Below, in pieces: positions 43,711 to 52,829 of a DNA stretch of 64,000 nt. The stretch is from Bacillota bacterium (GTDB lineage Bacteria; Bacillota; Clostridia; Lachnospirales; Lachnospiraceae). Both the position numbers and the translations under genes were made by a program. The DNA lies in NCBI GenBank assembly GCA_023423335.1, contig JAFAFU010000012.1, positions 48,642 to 112,641 on the forward strand. The letters run 5' to 3'. How positions within the stretch are numbered: position 1 is the stretch's first letter; each line of letters opens with the position of its first letter. The notes beneath the pieces were generated by a model. That model was not told the DNA's origin and did not search any database. It worked only from the letters and a program-made list of their open reading frames with translations.

Positions 43711-44985
43711 ATGAAAGCTACAGCAATAATTTTATTTGCATTAACCTATCTTCTGCTTTTAACCTTTTCTAAGGTCAGGGCTTATATTGCCCTCGCATCT
43801 GCCGTGATTTTTGTGGTCCTGGGAATACTTCCGGTCAGCAAGGTTTTCACTGCCGTAGACTGGAATGTCATACTGATGATTGCAGGTACCATGGGAGTGG
43901 TCGGCTTATTCATTGAATCGAAAATGCCATCCCTGCTTGCAGACCATATTATCGAAAGGATGCCCAATGTAAAATGGGCGATTATTGCATTGGCACTTTT
44001 TGCCGGGATCATCTCTGCCTTCGTGGATAATGTGGCAACGGTCTTAATGGTTGCGCCGGTAGCCATTACGATTGCCAAGAAGCTGAAGATATCGCCGGTA
44101 CAGAGCATTATTGCGATTGCAATATCCTCAAATCTGCAGGGTGCTGCTACCCTGGTTGGTGACACTACCTCCATTCTGTTGGGTGGCTATGCAGATTTGA
44201 ATTTCCTGGATTTCTTTGTTTGCAACGGAAGGATCGGTATTTTCTGGGTTGTTGAGGCGGGGGCCCTGATTTCTGCCTTTGTGCTGGTATACCTGTTCCG
44301 GAAGGAAAAGCAGCCGATCAAGGCAATGGAGCGGACCAAGGTGGAGGATTATTTTCCGTCCGTTTTACTGGCAGGTATCATTGTTCTGATGATCTGCGCC
44401 TCTTTTGTTCCGGAGGAGTATAAACCGGCTACCATTAACGGTATTATCTGTATGTCCTTATTTGCAGTCGGCTTGATCCGGAATTACTTCAAAACAGGTA
44501 AGGTCAGTACCTTTACGAAGGCAATCAGAGAGATTGATTTCAATACGATTTTACTGCTGACAGGCCTGTTTATTGTAATCGGAGGAATTACAGAGGTGGG
44601 CGTTGTGCAGGATATCGGCAGGCTCTTTGTGAAAGCAAGCCAGGATAATGTGTTTGTTATCTATACCTTGATTGTTTGGGCATCCGTATTATTCTCGGCC
44701 TTTATCGATAACATTCCCTATGTGCTGACGATGCTGCCTGTTACGGCGGAAATATCTGCTCAGATGGGTATCCAGCCAAACCTCTTGTTTTTCGGACTTC
44801 TGATCGGGGCAACCCTGGGCGGCAATATTACCCCGATCGGAGCATCGGCTAATATCACCGGGCTCGGTATCCTGCGGAAGGAAGGTTATGAGGTCAGCGC
44901 ACCGACCTTTATGAAGATCAGCGTGCCGTTTACGCTGTCTGCAGTTATTTCCGGATATATATTAAACTGGATTATCTGGAGCTAA
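43711..44985 (+). CDS. ArsB/NhaD-type (ion transporter superfamily) membrane permease
   Basis: A 424-residue protein with about eleven hydrophobic helices. Two related halves each contain an FVDNVATVLMVAPVAI / FIDNIPYVLTMLPV motif, the repeat signature of the SLC13/ArsB/NhaD superfamily. The re-entrant loop GNITPIGASANITGLG also fits. The substrate could be an anion (arsenite, citrate, sulfate) or sodium/proton; it cannot be chosen from sequence. No arsenate genes are adjacent. GGAGGAA precedes ATG 43711. Confidence 0.75.
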   Translation: MKATAIILFALTYLLLLTFSKVRAYIALASAVIFVVLGILPVSKVFTAVDWNVILMIAGTMGVVGLFIESKMPSLLADHIIERMPNVKWAIIALALFAGIISAFVDNVATVLMVAPVAITIAKKLKISPVQSIIAIAISSNLQGAATLVGDTTSILLGGYADLNFLDFFVCNGRIGIFWVVEAGALISAFVLVYLFRKEKQPIKAMERTKVEDYFPSVLLAGIIVLMICASFVPEEYKPATINGIICMSLFAVGLIRNYFKTGKVSTFTKAIREIDFNTILLLTGLFIVIGGITEVGVVQDIGRLFVKASQDNVFVIYTLIVWASVLFSAFIDNIPYVLTMLPVTAEISAQMGIQPNLLFFGLLIGATLGGNITPIGASANITGLGILRKEGYEVSAPTFMKISVPFTLSAVISGYILNWIIWS

Positions 44986-45001
44986 ATAAGACTATTATAT
45001 C

Positions 45002-45036
45002 AAGGGCTGCTAATAATAATAGCGGTCCTTTTTTGT
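45002..45036 (+). terminator. Terminator after the permease gene
   Basis: AAGG..GCTA pairs with TAGC..CCTT and is followed by TTTTTT. A second hairpin (AGAAAAAGCA 45044-45053 with TGCTTTTTCT 45087-45096) follows, insulating the flagellar locus. Confidence 0.7.
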
Positions 45037-45130
45037 ATTATAGAGAAAAAGCAATCCGCTCGGGCGCAAAAAGTGTCGCTTGCTGATGCTTTTTCTATTT
45101 ATTTTCTTAGAGAATATTTCGATTTGCCTA

Positions 45131-45157
45131 TAATATTACCGGCTTTTCTTCCGATAA
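45131..45157 (+). promoter_or_regulatory. Sigma-28 promoter of the flgM operon
   Basis: TAAT, 15 bases, then TCCGATAA fits the Gram-positive sigma-28 (SigD) pattern TAAA-N15-GCCGATAT with exact spacing, 54 bases before flgM. It shares TCCGATA with the promoters before flaG and flagellin. Confidence 0.65.
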
Positions 45158-45210
45158 ATAATATAGAGTGTCAGGAATTCATGTAATGGATGCAGAAGGT
45201 GGTGAATGGA

Positions 45211-45480
45211 ATGCGTATTGATGCATTTAACAAAATAAGTCAGCTATATCAGACGAACAGCGTGAAGAATACGTCAAAGACAAAGAGCGGCAGTTTCAGT
45301 GATAAGCTGGAGATCTCACAGATGGGTAAGGATTATCAGGTTGCCAAGCAGATCGTAGCCCAGACTCCGGATGTCCGTGAGGATAAGGTGAATGAGATCC
45401 GGCAGAGGATGGAAGCCGGTACTTATGATGTCAGCAGCGGAGAATTGGCGCAGAAGCTGGTAGAGGCATATTTCGATTAA
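45211..45480 (+). CDS. flgM: Anti-sigma-28 factor FlgM
   Basis: An 89-residue protein, largely disordered at the N-terminus (MRIDAFNKISQLYQTN, then polar KNTSKTKSG), with the conserved C-terminal helices DKLEISQMGKDYQVAKQIV and VREDKVNEIRQRMEAGTYDVSSGELAQKLV. FlgM binds sigma-28 and blocks late flagellar transcription until the hook is complete. ATG 45211 is used since AGGTGG is eight bases before; an earlier in-frame ATG at 45190 has no such site. It sits first in a seven-gene operon with its own sigma-28-type promoter, giving feedback control. Confidence 0.9.
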   Translation: MRIDAFNKISQLYQTNSVKNTSKTKSGSFSDKLEISQMGKDYQVAKQIVAQTPDVREDKVNEIRQRMEAGTYDVSSGELAQKLVEAYFD

Positions 45481-45523
45481 GTAAGTGACTTGTATTTTAA
45501 CCTGCGGGAGAAAAGAGGATACC

Positions 45524-46039
45524 ATGGCAAGTTTGATTGATGAATTGATTGGCGTCTTAGGTCAGGAATATGAAATCTATCAGCAGTTGATTCCGATTGC
45601 AATGGAGAAAACACAGGTTATCGTAAGAAATGATATGAATGCGCTCCAGGATATCACCAATAAGGAACAACTGGTCGTGGACCATATCAATTTTCTGGAA
45701 CGAAAAAGGGATGAAGTCATGAATAATATTAAGACGGTAATTGGGAAGAAAGCCGCCTCTCTTAATCTGACTTCATTGGTTCATTTATTGGATAAGCAGC
45801 CAAGCGAACAGAAAGCTCTTTCTGTTTTACGTGATAATCTGAAAGCTGCGGTACAGAGATTGGCGGAAATCAATGACCGTAACAAATCTTTAATACAACA
45901 ATCCCTAGAGATGATAGAATTCAATATGAATTTTATTCAAAGTACAAGGATGTCGCCGGGGAACAACACTTACACAAAGGGTGCGTCAGCTTATGACGCA
46001 CAGGCTTTCGGAACAGGGATGTTCGATGCAAAGCAGTAA
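45524..46039 (+). CDS. flgN: Flagellar export chaperone FlgN
   Basis: A 171-residue helical protein (ASLIDELIGVLGQEYEIYQQLIP, then LQDITNKEQLVVDHINFLERKRDEVMNNI) of the FlgN family. FlgN keeps the hook-filament junction proteins FlgK and FlgL soluble and delivers them to the export gate. The genes that follow directly are two flgK copies and flgL. ATG 45524 is set by AGAGGATA upstream. The glycine- and serine-rich C-terminus is poorly conserved, as usual. Confidence 0.8.
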   Translation: MASLIDELIGVLGQEYEIYQQLIPIAMEKTQVIVRNDMNALQDITNKEQLVVDHINFLERKRDEVMNNIKTVIGKKAASLNLTSLVHLLDKQPSEQKALSVLRDNLKAAVQRLAEINDRNKSLIQQSLEMIEFNMNFIQSTRMSPGNNTYTKGASAYDAQAFGTGMFDAKQ

Positions 46040-46063
46040 GAGATAAGGTGGTAAGGTGAGTTC

Positions 46064-47794
46064 ATGAGTTCATTAGGCGGATTATATATCGGCGTTACCG
46101 GCCTGAATGTCAGTCAGGCTGCTTTGAATGTGACTTCACATAATTTAGCCAATGTGGACACTAAAGGCTTTGTCAGGCAGCAGGCAGTATTAACCGATTT
46201 CAATTACATAAAGTGGGGTGAATCCTATCTCTCCTCCATGCAGCAGGGTTTGGGCGCAAACTTTGCTACAGTAAAGCAGGTCCGGGATTCCTTCTTGGAT
46301 CAAGCCTATCGCCAGGAGTCCGGCAGACAGGCTTTTTATGAATCGCAGACTTTGGCCGTGGATGAGGTGGAAGGCTTGTTTGGTGAGATGGAAGGGGTAT
46401 CGTTCCAAGCTTCAATCAATGAATTCTGGACCTCATTGCAGGAACTTTGCAAAGAACCGGACAACATTGTTGCAAGAGCTTCTTTGATTGAATCTGCGGT
46501 TACCTTCATAGAGCGGTCGGAGAATATGTCCAGGCAGTTGAGTGACTACCAGATTAACTTAAACACCCAGATAGTAAATCAGGTAAACAGAATTAATGAG
46601 ATCGGGGATGAAATCAGGCTTTTAAATCTGAAAATCAGGCAATATGAGAGCGCAGGGGTTGAAAAGGCCAACGATCTCAGGGATCAGAGGAATCTGCTGC
46701 TGGATGAGCTGAGTAAGATGGCCGGGATTACATATAAAGAAACCGTGGCGGGTATTGTTACCATAAATCTGGAGGGAGTTCCTTTTGTTACCGAGGATAC
46801 TGTATACCGGATGAATACGGCCAGGATGAATGAGAATTCCGAGATGCTCAAGCCGGTCTGGAGCGCCCATGGGAATGCGGATGTCTTCAACCTGGATAAG
46901 GCTCCAACCTCAAAGAATAATACGGATATCGGATCGCTGAAGGGATTGTTGATCGCCAGAGGCCATAAGCAGGCGAATTATACGGATATCCCCTTAAGGG
47001 AAAATTATGAGACCGATGGTCTGTACAGGGACGCCGTTATGGAATATAACAATAAGATTGATCCCTCGGTCATCATGAGTGTGCAGGCGCAGTTTGACCA
47101 ATTAATTCATGGTATCGTGACGACTATTAATGATATCCTGTGCCCGAATAAGGAGGTTACCTTATCCGATGGAACGAAGATCAAAATCCTTGATGAAGAG
47201 AACGCTCCGGTGGGATTGAATTCAAGCAGGACTATGGGTGAGGCCCTTTTTAACAGAAAGTCCGTAGAACGCTACAGTGATTATACTGAGATTGAGATAG
47301 AGAATGAGTCGGGGGGTTATGAGTATATCACGGCGCGTATCTATCAGGCTGAGGATCCGGCGGATAAGTACACTTTATTTACGCTTGGAGAGATTGAGAT
47401 CAATAGAAATGTTTTGCAGAATAACTCCCTGATTCCGTTAGCATCCAATACCGGAACCGGTGATTATGATATTAAGACAACGGAACGGCTCCTGACCGCG
47501 TGGCAGGAACCCTTTTCGACCCTGTCACCCAATACGCTTACAAGAAATAATTTCAGCGATTATTATACATCATTTATTTCAGAAATTGCGAACCGGGGTG
47601 AACAGCTCTCTACCATCAGGGATAACCAGGCCTCCATGGTGGGAAGTATCGAAAATCAGAGGCTGGAAGTAACCGGTGTTTCCTCCGATGAGGAGCTGAC
47701 CAACCTGATCAAATATCAGCATGCATATAATGCCGCTGCCAGATATGTCAATGTAGTCAGTGAGATGCTTGAGCATATCATAACAAGCATGTAA
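46064..47794 (+). CDS. flgK: Hook-associated protein FlgK (first copy)
   Basis: A 576-residue hook-filament junction protein. The N-terminal D0 segment GGLYIGVTGLNVSQAALNVTSHNLANVDTKGFVRQ is diagnostic (rod/hook consensus with ANxxTxGY-type turn), and the C-terminal D0 segment (ENQRLEVTGVSSDEELTNLIKYQHAYNAAARYV) is also complete. It joins the hook to the filament outside the cell. AAGGTGAG lies before the ATG. It is followed by a second FlgK-type gene of different length, 80 bases later; see findings. Confidence 0.85.
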   Translation: MSSLGGLYIGVTGLNVSQAALNVTSHNLANVDTKGFVRQQAVLTDFNYIKWGESYLSSMQQGLGANFATVKQVRDSFLDQAYRQESGRQAFYESQTLAVDEVEGLFGEMEGVSFQASINEFWTSLQELCKEPDNIVARASLIESAVTFIERSENMSRQLSDYQINLNTQIVNQVNRINEIGDEIRLLNLKIRQYESAGVEKANDLRDQRNLLLDELSKMAGITYKETVAGIVTINLEGVPFVTEDTVYRMNTARMNENSEMLKPVWSAHGNADVFNLDKAPTSKNNTDIGSLKGLLIARGHKQANYTDIPLRENYETDGLYRDAVMEYNNKIDPSVIMSVQAQFDQLIHGIVTTINDILCPNKEVTLSDGTKIKILDEENAPVGLNSSRTMGEALFNRKSVERYSDYTEIEIENESGGYEYITARIYQAEDPADKYTLFTLGEIEINRNVLQNNSLIPLASNTGTGDYDIKTTERLLTAWQEPFSTLSPNTLTRNNFSDYYTSFISEIANRGEQLSTIRDNQASMVGSIENQRLEVTGVSSDEELTNLIKYQHAYNAAARYVNVVSEMLEHIITSM

Positions 47795-47874
47795 AGCCGC
47801 CGCCCCTGAGGGTATTATCAGAAATCAGGAAACGAACAGGTTCCTTTTTAGGACAATGAAGAGAGGTGATTGGC

Positions 47875-49731
47875 ATGGCATCCACATTTTTTGGATTAAA
47901 TATCGGACAGACAGGGCTATACGCATATCAGGCAGCCCTTGATACTACGGCGCATAACATTACAAATACCGAAACGGAAGGCTATACAAGGCAGGTGATG
48001 GGCCAGAAGGCAGGGAAGGCGCTCCAGATGAACAGTACCTACGGCATGGCCGGAACCGGTGTCAGTGTCAGCGGAGTAAAGCAGCTCAGGGATGAATATT
48101 ATGATGTGAAGTATTGGAAGAATAACACCTTTTTAGGAGAATATACCACCAAGGCTGATTATATGGCGGAGATAGAAAGCTATTTCAACGAAGTCAGTGT
48201 GGAGGGCTTCAACAAAACCTTTGATTCTATGTACGACAGTCTTCAGGAGCTGATGAAGAATCCTTCCAGTCTGACCGTGAGAACCCAGGTGACGAACTAT
48301 GCCAAGAGTCTGACGGAATACTTTAATTCAATGTCGGAAGATATGAGAAGTATCCAGGAGGATTGCAACTTCGAAATCAGAAATATTACCGAACAGATCA
48401 ATTCCACGGCGCAGCAGATTGCTGCTCTGACGAAGCAGATCAATACGCTGGAGGTAAACGGAGGAACAGCGAATGACCTCCGTGATCAGAGAGCTCTGCT
48501 GGTAGATGAATTGTCCCGGGTTGGAAATATAACAGTAACAGAGAAGACCGTGGGCGCCGGCATCGGTATAACCAGCTATGTCATTAAGCTGAACGGGCAG
48601 ACATTGGTGGATGGCGGTAATTATAATACCTTGAGAGTAGTACCCAGGGACGTAAAACAGAACCAGAATGATATTGACGGGCTCTACGATATCGAATGGC
48701 AGAACGGGCAGAGATTTGATACCGGCAGCGCATCCCTCGGAGGTTCCCTCCAGGCGTTATTTGAAGTACGGGATGGAAATAACCAGTTTAATTTAAGAGG
48801 TAATATATATGCCGGGGCCGGTGATACCTATGTTACGATGACGGATACCAACATCAATGAGGTGGCAAAGTTAAATATTCCCGAAAACGGGAAGCTGACG
48901 ATTGGGAACCATGAATATGTCTATACCGGATTTGAAATTAATATTGATCCGGATACCGGCAGCTTCACTTATATCTTTGAGCTTAAGGATGCAGTACTGA
49001 CCGATGAATATGATACGGCTGCATCGGTCGGCAGGAGTATCGATTATAAGGGAATCCCCTATTATATGGATAAGATGAATGAATTCATCCGTACCTTTGC
49101 CAGGGCTTTTAATGAGATCCACAGGGAAGGCAGGGATTTGGCCAACAGTCCGGGAATGGATTTCTTCAACGCAACGAATAAAATAAACGGACGTAATTAT
49201 GTGTTTGGGCCCCTGGAGGATTCGGATGATTATCCCTATTATGATTTCAACTCCTTTAATTCCCAAACCGGCGGTTATTATGAGAATGTACCCGAAGACC
49301 AACCATTATACGGGTCCTATTACTTCATGACAGCCGGAAATTTTACAATCAGCAACGAATTAATGGATCATCCGGAGCGGCTGGCGGCAGCCAGTGATGT
49401 AGTGAACGGACCGGAGAATAATGATATCGTTGACAGGCTGGTTGCCTTGAAAACGGATAAAAGCTTATTTGATCAAGGTGCTCCCGGAGGCTACATGCAG
49501 ACGCTGGTGGCGGAGATAGGGATTGACACGATGAAAGCAACCAATCTTTCTGAGAGTCAGAGGGATATCCTGGCATCGATCACGAATCAGAGATTATCGA
49601 TATCCGGTGTGGACCTGGATGAGGAGACAATGAACCTGGTTAAATTCCAGAATGCCTATAATCTGTCAGCCAAGGTTATTTCCGTTATGGATGAGATATA
49701 TGATAAGCTGATTAACTATATGGGTGTATAA
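47875..49731 (+). CDS. flgK: Hook-associated protein FlgK (second copy)
   Basis: A 618-residue FlgK-type protein: N-terminal FFGLNIGQTGLYAYQAALDTTAHNITNTETEGYTRQ and C-terminal ITNQRLSISGVDLDEETMNLVKFQNAYNLSAKVI. It is about 40 residues longer than the first copy, and the middle (residues 280-500) has an extended beta-rich domain. ATG 47875 is chosen over GTG 47866 because AGAGGTGA is six bases upstream. The two proteins keep conserved ends and divergent middles, so they could occupy different positions in the junction or alternate (inference). Confidence 0.85.
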   Translation: MASTFFGLNIGQTGLYAYQAALDTTAHNITNTETEGYTRQVMGQKAGKALQMNSTYGMAGTGVSVSGVKQLRDEYYDVKYWKNNTFLGEYTTKADYMAEIESYFNEVSVEGFNKTFDSMYDSLQELMKNPSSLTVRTQVTNYAKSLTEYFNSMSEDMRSIQEDCNFEIRNITEQINSTAQQIAALTKQINTLEVNGGTANDLRDQRALLVDELSRVGNITVTEKTVGAGIGITSYVIKLNGQTLVDGGNYNTLRVVPRDVKQNQNDIDGLYDIEWQNGQRFDTGSASLGGSLQALFEVRDGNNQFNLRGNIYAGAGDTYVTMTDTNINEVAKLNIPENGKLTIGNHEYVYTGFEINIDPDTGSFTYIFELKDAVLTDEYDTAASVGRSIDYKGIPYYMDKMNEFIRTFARAFNEIHREGRDLANSPGMDFFNATNKINGRNYVFGPLEDSDDYPYYDFNSFNSQTGGYYENVPEDQPLYGSYYFMTAGNFTISNELMDHPERLAAASDVVNGPENNDIVDRLVALKTDKSLFDQGAPGGYMQTLVAEIGIDTMKATNLSESQRDILASITNQRLSISGVDLDEETMNLVKFQNAYNLSAKVISVMDEIYDKLINYMGV

Positions 49732-49777
49732 CTTTTAGTAATCATGGCAACGGTTTCCGGATATGGGAGGTATGGAT

Positions 49778-51271
49778 ATGAGAATTACAAATAAGATGAT
49801 GACAAATAATATGTTGAATAACATCAACAGAAATAAATATAATATGACGGACCTAGAGCAGCAGTATTCCACCGGCAAGAAGATCCAGAAGCCCTCGGAT
49901 GATCCGATTATTGCGGTCAGAGCTCTTAAGCTCAGAACGAACCTGTCGGAGCTTAAGCAGTATTATGAGAAGAATATTCCGGATGCCATGTCCTGGATGG
50001 ATGTGACGGAAAGCGCCCTAAAAACCGTGAATGATATCCTGGGTCAGATCAATACCTATTGCGTTCAGGGAAGTACGGATACCCTGACGGCCAAGGACCG
50101 TTCCTCCATCGTACAGAATCTGCTGGAGATGAAGAACCAGATTTATCAGGAGGGTAATACAAACTATGCCGGAAGATATGTATTTACGGGATATAAAACG
50201 GACAGTTCCCTGATTTTTACAGAGGATGTGGATAATTTAAGCTATGAAATAACGGAAAGCTTTGATGGGAGCCAGATACAGACCGGCTCCAAGGTGAAAG
50301 GCAGCTATCAGCTCAGTGATTATGACGATCCGGCGGAAACCTTTGATAATGCTCCGACCCTTCTTAATACCTATAGAATCCAGCTGTCCTATGACAAGCT
50401 TTCGGATACGGATATTTCAGACATCCGGTACAAGAAATCGACGGCGGGGGGAGAACCGTTGGAGCAGGAGGCTTTTGAAAATATTGATGCAGTGTCCGCC
50501 AGTGATCCAGGTGCTTATGAACCGGGTGAAGGCAGGATCAATTTCATAAGGGAAACAGGAGAGCTGATCTTTAGCAAGAGTGCCTATGAGGAGTTCCGCA
50601 CAGCTGAGGATATCAGAATCACTTATACAAAATCCGGATTCGGGAACGGTGATTTGAAGCCGGAGCACTATTTTAACTGTGTAATGACAGACTCCAGCAA
50701 ACCGGAACAGGATCCTGTCATCTATACAAAGGCACCGCAGAAGATTCAATATGAGGTGAATTATAATCAGAAGCTGACCATTAATACAGAGGGCTCCGAT
50801 GCTATTACCCATGGGATCGGAAGAAGGATTGACGATATCCTGAACAGTGTAAATGAGGTGGTAAAAGTCGAGGAGATGATTGCAGAGGTCGAGAAGAGAC
50901 TGAAGGATACCACTCTGAAAGAGGATGAAAAAACGAGATATGAGAAGTTGAAGGAACAGCTGGATACCGATCTGGAGCTGAAGAAGGAAATTATGCAGGG
51001 CTATTTTGAAAAAGGAATTACAAGCTCTTCGGAGGAACAGGACCGGGTCAATGTGGCTGTGGCGGATCTTGGAAGCCGGTATGTTCGTCTGGAGCTGACA
51101 GAGAACAGGCTTTCCAGTCAGAAGGTGGATTTTGAGGATCTGCTCTCGAAAAATGAGGACGCAGATATGGTCGATACAATTATCAAGTATAACTCGGCAC
51201 AAACCATATACAATGCGTCCCTGGCTGCGGCTGCAAAGGTGATCCAGAACTCTCTGCTGGATTTTTTGTAA
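49778..51271 (+). CDS. flgL: Hook-associated protein FlgL
   Basis: A 497-residue protein beginning MRITNKMMTNNMLNNINRNKYNM and YSTGKKIQKPSDDPIIAVRALKLR, the FlgL/flagellin-type N-terminus. It ends VDTIIKYNSAQTIYNASLAAAAKVIQNSLLDFL, the matching C-terminal helix. FlgL is the second junction protein between FlgK and the filament. It is longer than enterobacterial FlgL because of an inserted central domain (residues 150-330). Of three in-frame ATGs, 49778 has GGGAGG seven bases before it. It is followed 105 bases later by fliW. Confidence 0.85.
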   Translation: MRITNKMMTNNMLNNINRNKYNMTDLEQQYSTGKKIQKPSDDPIIAVRALKLRTNLSELKQYYEKNIPDAMSWMDVTESALKTVNDILGQINTYCVQGSTDTLTAKDRSSIVQNLLEMKNQIYQEGNTNYAGRYVFTGYKTDSSLIFTEDVDNLSYEITESFDGSQIQTGSKVKGSYQLSDYDDPAETFDNAPTLLNTYRIQLSYDKLSDTDISDIRYKKSTAGGEPLEQEAFENIDAVSASDPGAYEPGEGRINFIRETGELIFSKSAYEEFRTAEDIRITYTKSGFGNGDLKPEHYFNCVMTDSSKPEQDPVIYTKAPQKIQYEVNYNQKLTINTEGSDAITHGIGRRIDDILNSVNEVVKVEEMIAEVEKRLKDTTLKEDEKTRYEKLKEQLDTDLELKKEIMQGYFEKGITSSSEEQDRVNVAVADLGSRYVRLELTENRLSSQKVDFEDLLSKNEDADMVDTIIKYNSAQTIYNASLAAAAKVIQNSLLDFL

Positions 51272-51376
51272 AATTTTTGATGCGTATTTTTGGTATATCA
51301 TGTATAATGAAATTATATATTGTTCGTGCTGATATGAATATGGTACATAATAGTGATAGAAGGGAAGGCGGAACGG

Positions 51377-51844
51377 ATGTTAGTGAGGACAAGGCATTTT
51401 GGAGAAATTGATCTGGATGAGAATAAAATAATCAATTTTGAAAACGGTATATTAGGATTCGAGGAATACAGGAACTATACCCTTCTATATGATGATGAGG
51501 GAGACGAACGACCGGATATATCCTGGCTGCAAAGCCTTGACGAGCCGGCACTGGCAATTCCGGTAATCAGCCCTTTTCTGATTCGGGAGGATTATAACCC
51601 GGAGATCGAGGACGAGCTGTTAAGGCCCCTCGGAGATATAAATGATGATAATATCGTTGTGCTGGTATCCATTACGGTACCCAGTGATATTACAAGGATG
51701 TCGGCGAATTTACGGGCCCCCTTTATCATGAACGCTGATACCAGAAAAGGGTGCCAGATTATCGTTGAAAATTCGGATTATGAGATCCAATATCGTTTTT
51801 ATGACAAATTACGGTCTATAAAGGCAGCAAAGGGGGACTTATAA
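51377..51844 (+). CDS. fliW: Flagellar assembly factor FliW
   Basis: A 155-residue FliW protein: MLVRTRHFGEIDLDENKIINFENGILGFEEYRNYTLL is the family start, and the middle SWLQSLDEPALAIPVISPF is conserved. FliW binds either flagellin or CsrA. When flagellin leaves the cell, freed FliW sequesters CsrA and flagellin translation rises. The fliW stop and csrA start overlap (TTATAATG), the standard arrangement for the partner pair. A CsrA-site-like hairpin lies in the flagellin leader 3.5 kb downstream. Confidence 0.9.
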   Translation: MLVRTRHFGEIDLDENKIINFENGILGFEEYRNYTLLYDDEGDERPDISWLQSLDEPALAIPVISPFLIREDYNPEIEDELLRPLGDINDDNIVVLVSITVPSDITRMSANLRAPFIMNADTRKGCQIIVENSDYEIQYRFYDKLRSIKAAKGDL

Positions 51845-52065
51845 TGTTAGCCCTATCAAGAAAAGTCAATGAATCAATTATGATTGGAAGCGAGATTGAG
51901 ATTACTGTACTGGAGGTAAAGGGGGATCAGATTAAGATCGGTATAACCGCTCCCAAATCCATTCCGATCTACCGGAAGGAAATTTATCTGCAGATACAGG
52001 CATCCAATAAGGAAGCGGCAGAAACGACGGTCTCCGGTGAGGTCCTGAAGAAGCTGTTCCAATGA
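51844..52065 (+). CDS. csrA: Carbon storage regulator CsrA
   Basis: A 73-residue RNA-binding protein with MLALSRKVNESIMIGSEIEITVLEVKGDQIKIGI, the conserved CsrA core including the Arg6 region, and KSIPIYRKEIYLQI with the second RNA-contacting arginine. CsrA dimers bind GGA motifs, often in hairpin loops, and block ribosome access. In Gram-positives its best-known target is flagellin mRNA, countered by FliW, whose gene overlaps it. Two hairpins follow the stop codon, the second probably ending the transcript. Confidence 0.95.
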   Translation: MLALSRKVNESIMIGSEIEITVLEVKGDQIKIGITAPKSIPIYRKEIYLQIQASNKEAAETTVSGEVLKKLFQ

Positions 52066-52080
52066 TAATGATGAGGTAAT

Positions 52081-52105
52081 TCATGAACATGCTTTATGTT
52101 CATGA
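52081..52105 (+). repeat. Perfect hairpin after csrA
   Basis: TCATGAACAT-GCTTT-ATGTTCATGA, ten bases per arm, 15 bases after the csrA stop. No T run follows, so it is not itself a classical terminator. It may stabilise the mRNA end. Confidence 0.6.
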
Positions 52106-52110
52106 TATCA

Positions 52111-52208
52111 TAAGAAATAAACGAGAGAGATCCTGTCCGGACGGTTATGCAGATTTATATTGAGGTGCGTCCGTATAGTTCCGGGGTCTTTTTTGCGTTT
52201 ATTTCTTA
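52111..52208 (+). terminator. Large stem ending the flgM-csrA operon
   Basis: TAAGAAATAAACG (52111-52123) and CGTTTATTTCTTA (52196-52208) are perfectly complementary. Inside, GGACGG/CGTCCG and GATCC/GGGGTC pair and are followed by TTTTTT, so an inner terminator lies within a 13-bp outer repeat. Confidence 0.6.
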
Positions 52209-52228
52209 TTTTATGCAGGAATAAACTA

Positions 52229-52255
52229 TAAACTTTCTGAAAATTCATCCGATAT
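52229..52255 (+). promoter_or_regulatory. Sigma-28 promoter of the flaG-fliD-fliS operon
   Basis: TAAA (52229-52232), 15 bases, TCCGATAT (52248-52255). All four -35 bases and seven of eight -10 bases match the SigD consensus. It is 100 bases before flaG. Confidence 0.8.
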
Positions 52256-52355
52256 ATAAGTTAGAAGTATATGCTGTGAAATAAACGGTCAAGGAGGGCA
52301 ATAACGGCATATCAAAAACCAATTGGAATTAATAACACACGGAGGTGTAATAAGT

Positions 52356-52775
52356 ATGGCATTAGAAGTATTATCCGGATCAGTATATCGCGGGACTGCC
52401 GCCAACGTTCAGAAGACAGAAATTAAGCCGAACGAGGTAAGTATTCAGGAATCAGGAACGGCGGGCATCAATGTAACAGATGTTCCGGCTGCCACCAAGA
52501 CAAGCAGCAGCGGCCAGAATGGTGATAAAGGGCAGAAAGAACAGTCTGCATCGGAAAAGCAAATCAAGGATGCGATTTCCAGAGCAAACAATACGATGAA
52601 AAATCACAGGACCCGGTGTGAATTTTCTTATCATGAGGAAACCAACAGGGTTTCCATCAAGGTTATGGATAAAGAGACGGAAGAAGTAATCCGTGAGATA
52701 CCGCCGGAAGAAACTCTGGAGATGATTGAAAGAATGTGGGAGCTGGCCGGGATTCTCATTGATGAAAGAAGATAA
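52356..52775 (+). CDS. flaG: FlaG-family flagellar protein
   Basis: A 139-residue protein with a polar variable N-terminus and the conserved FlaG C-terminal region: FSYHEETNRVSIKVMDKETEEVIREIPPEETLEMIERM. FlaG proteins influence filament length and are encoded beside fliD in many bacteria. GGAGGTG nine bases before ATG 52356 decides the start over an earlier in-frame codon. It leads the sigma-28-type operon flaG-fliD-fliS. Confidence 0.85.
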   Translation: MALEVLSGSVYRGTAANVQKTEIKPNEVSIQESGTAGINVTDVPAATKTSSSGQNGDKGQKEQSASEKQIKDAISRANNTMKNHRTRCEFSYHEETNRVSIKVMDKETEEVIREIPPEETLEMIERMWELAGILIDERR

Positions 52776-52829
52776 AGCCTTGCATGCCTGTGGATTACGA
52801 TCGACAGGATGGATAAAGGAGGATAGCAT

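Noticed and set aside
50417..51301. 294-residue open frame on the minus strand across flgL
   Set aside because: Antisense shadow of FlgL; composition is low-complexity hydrophobic/basic, typical of a reversed coding strand.
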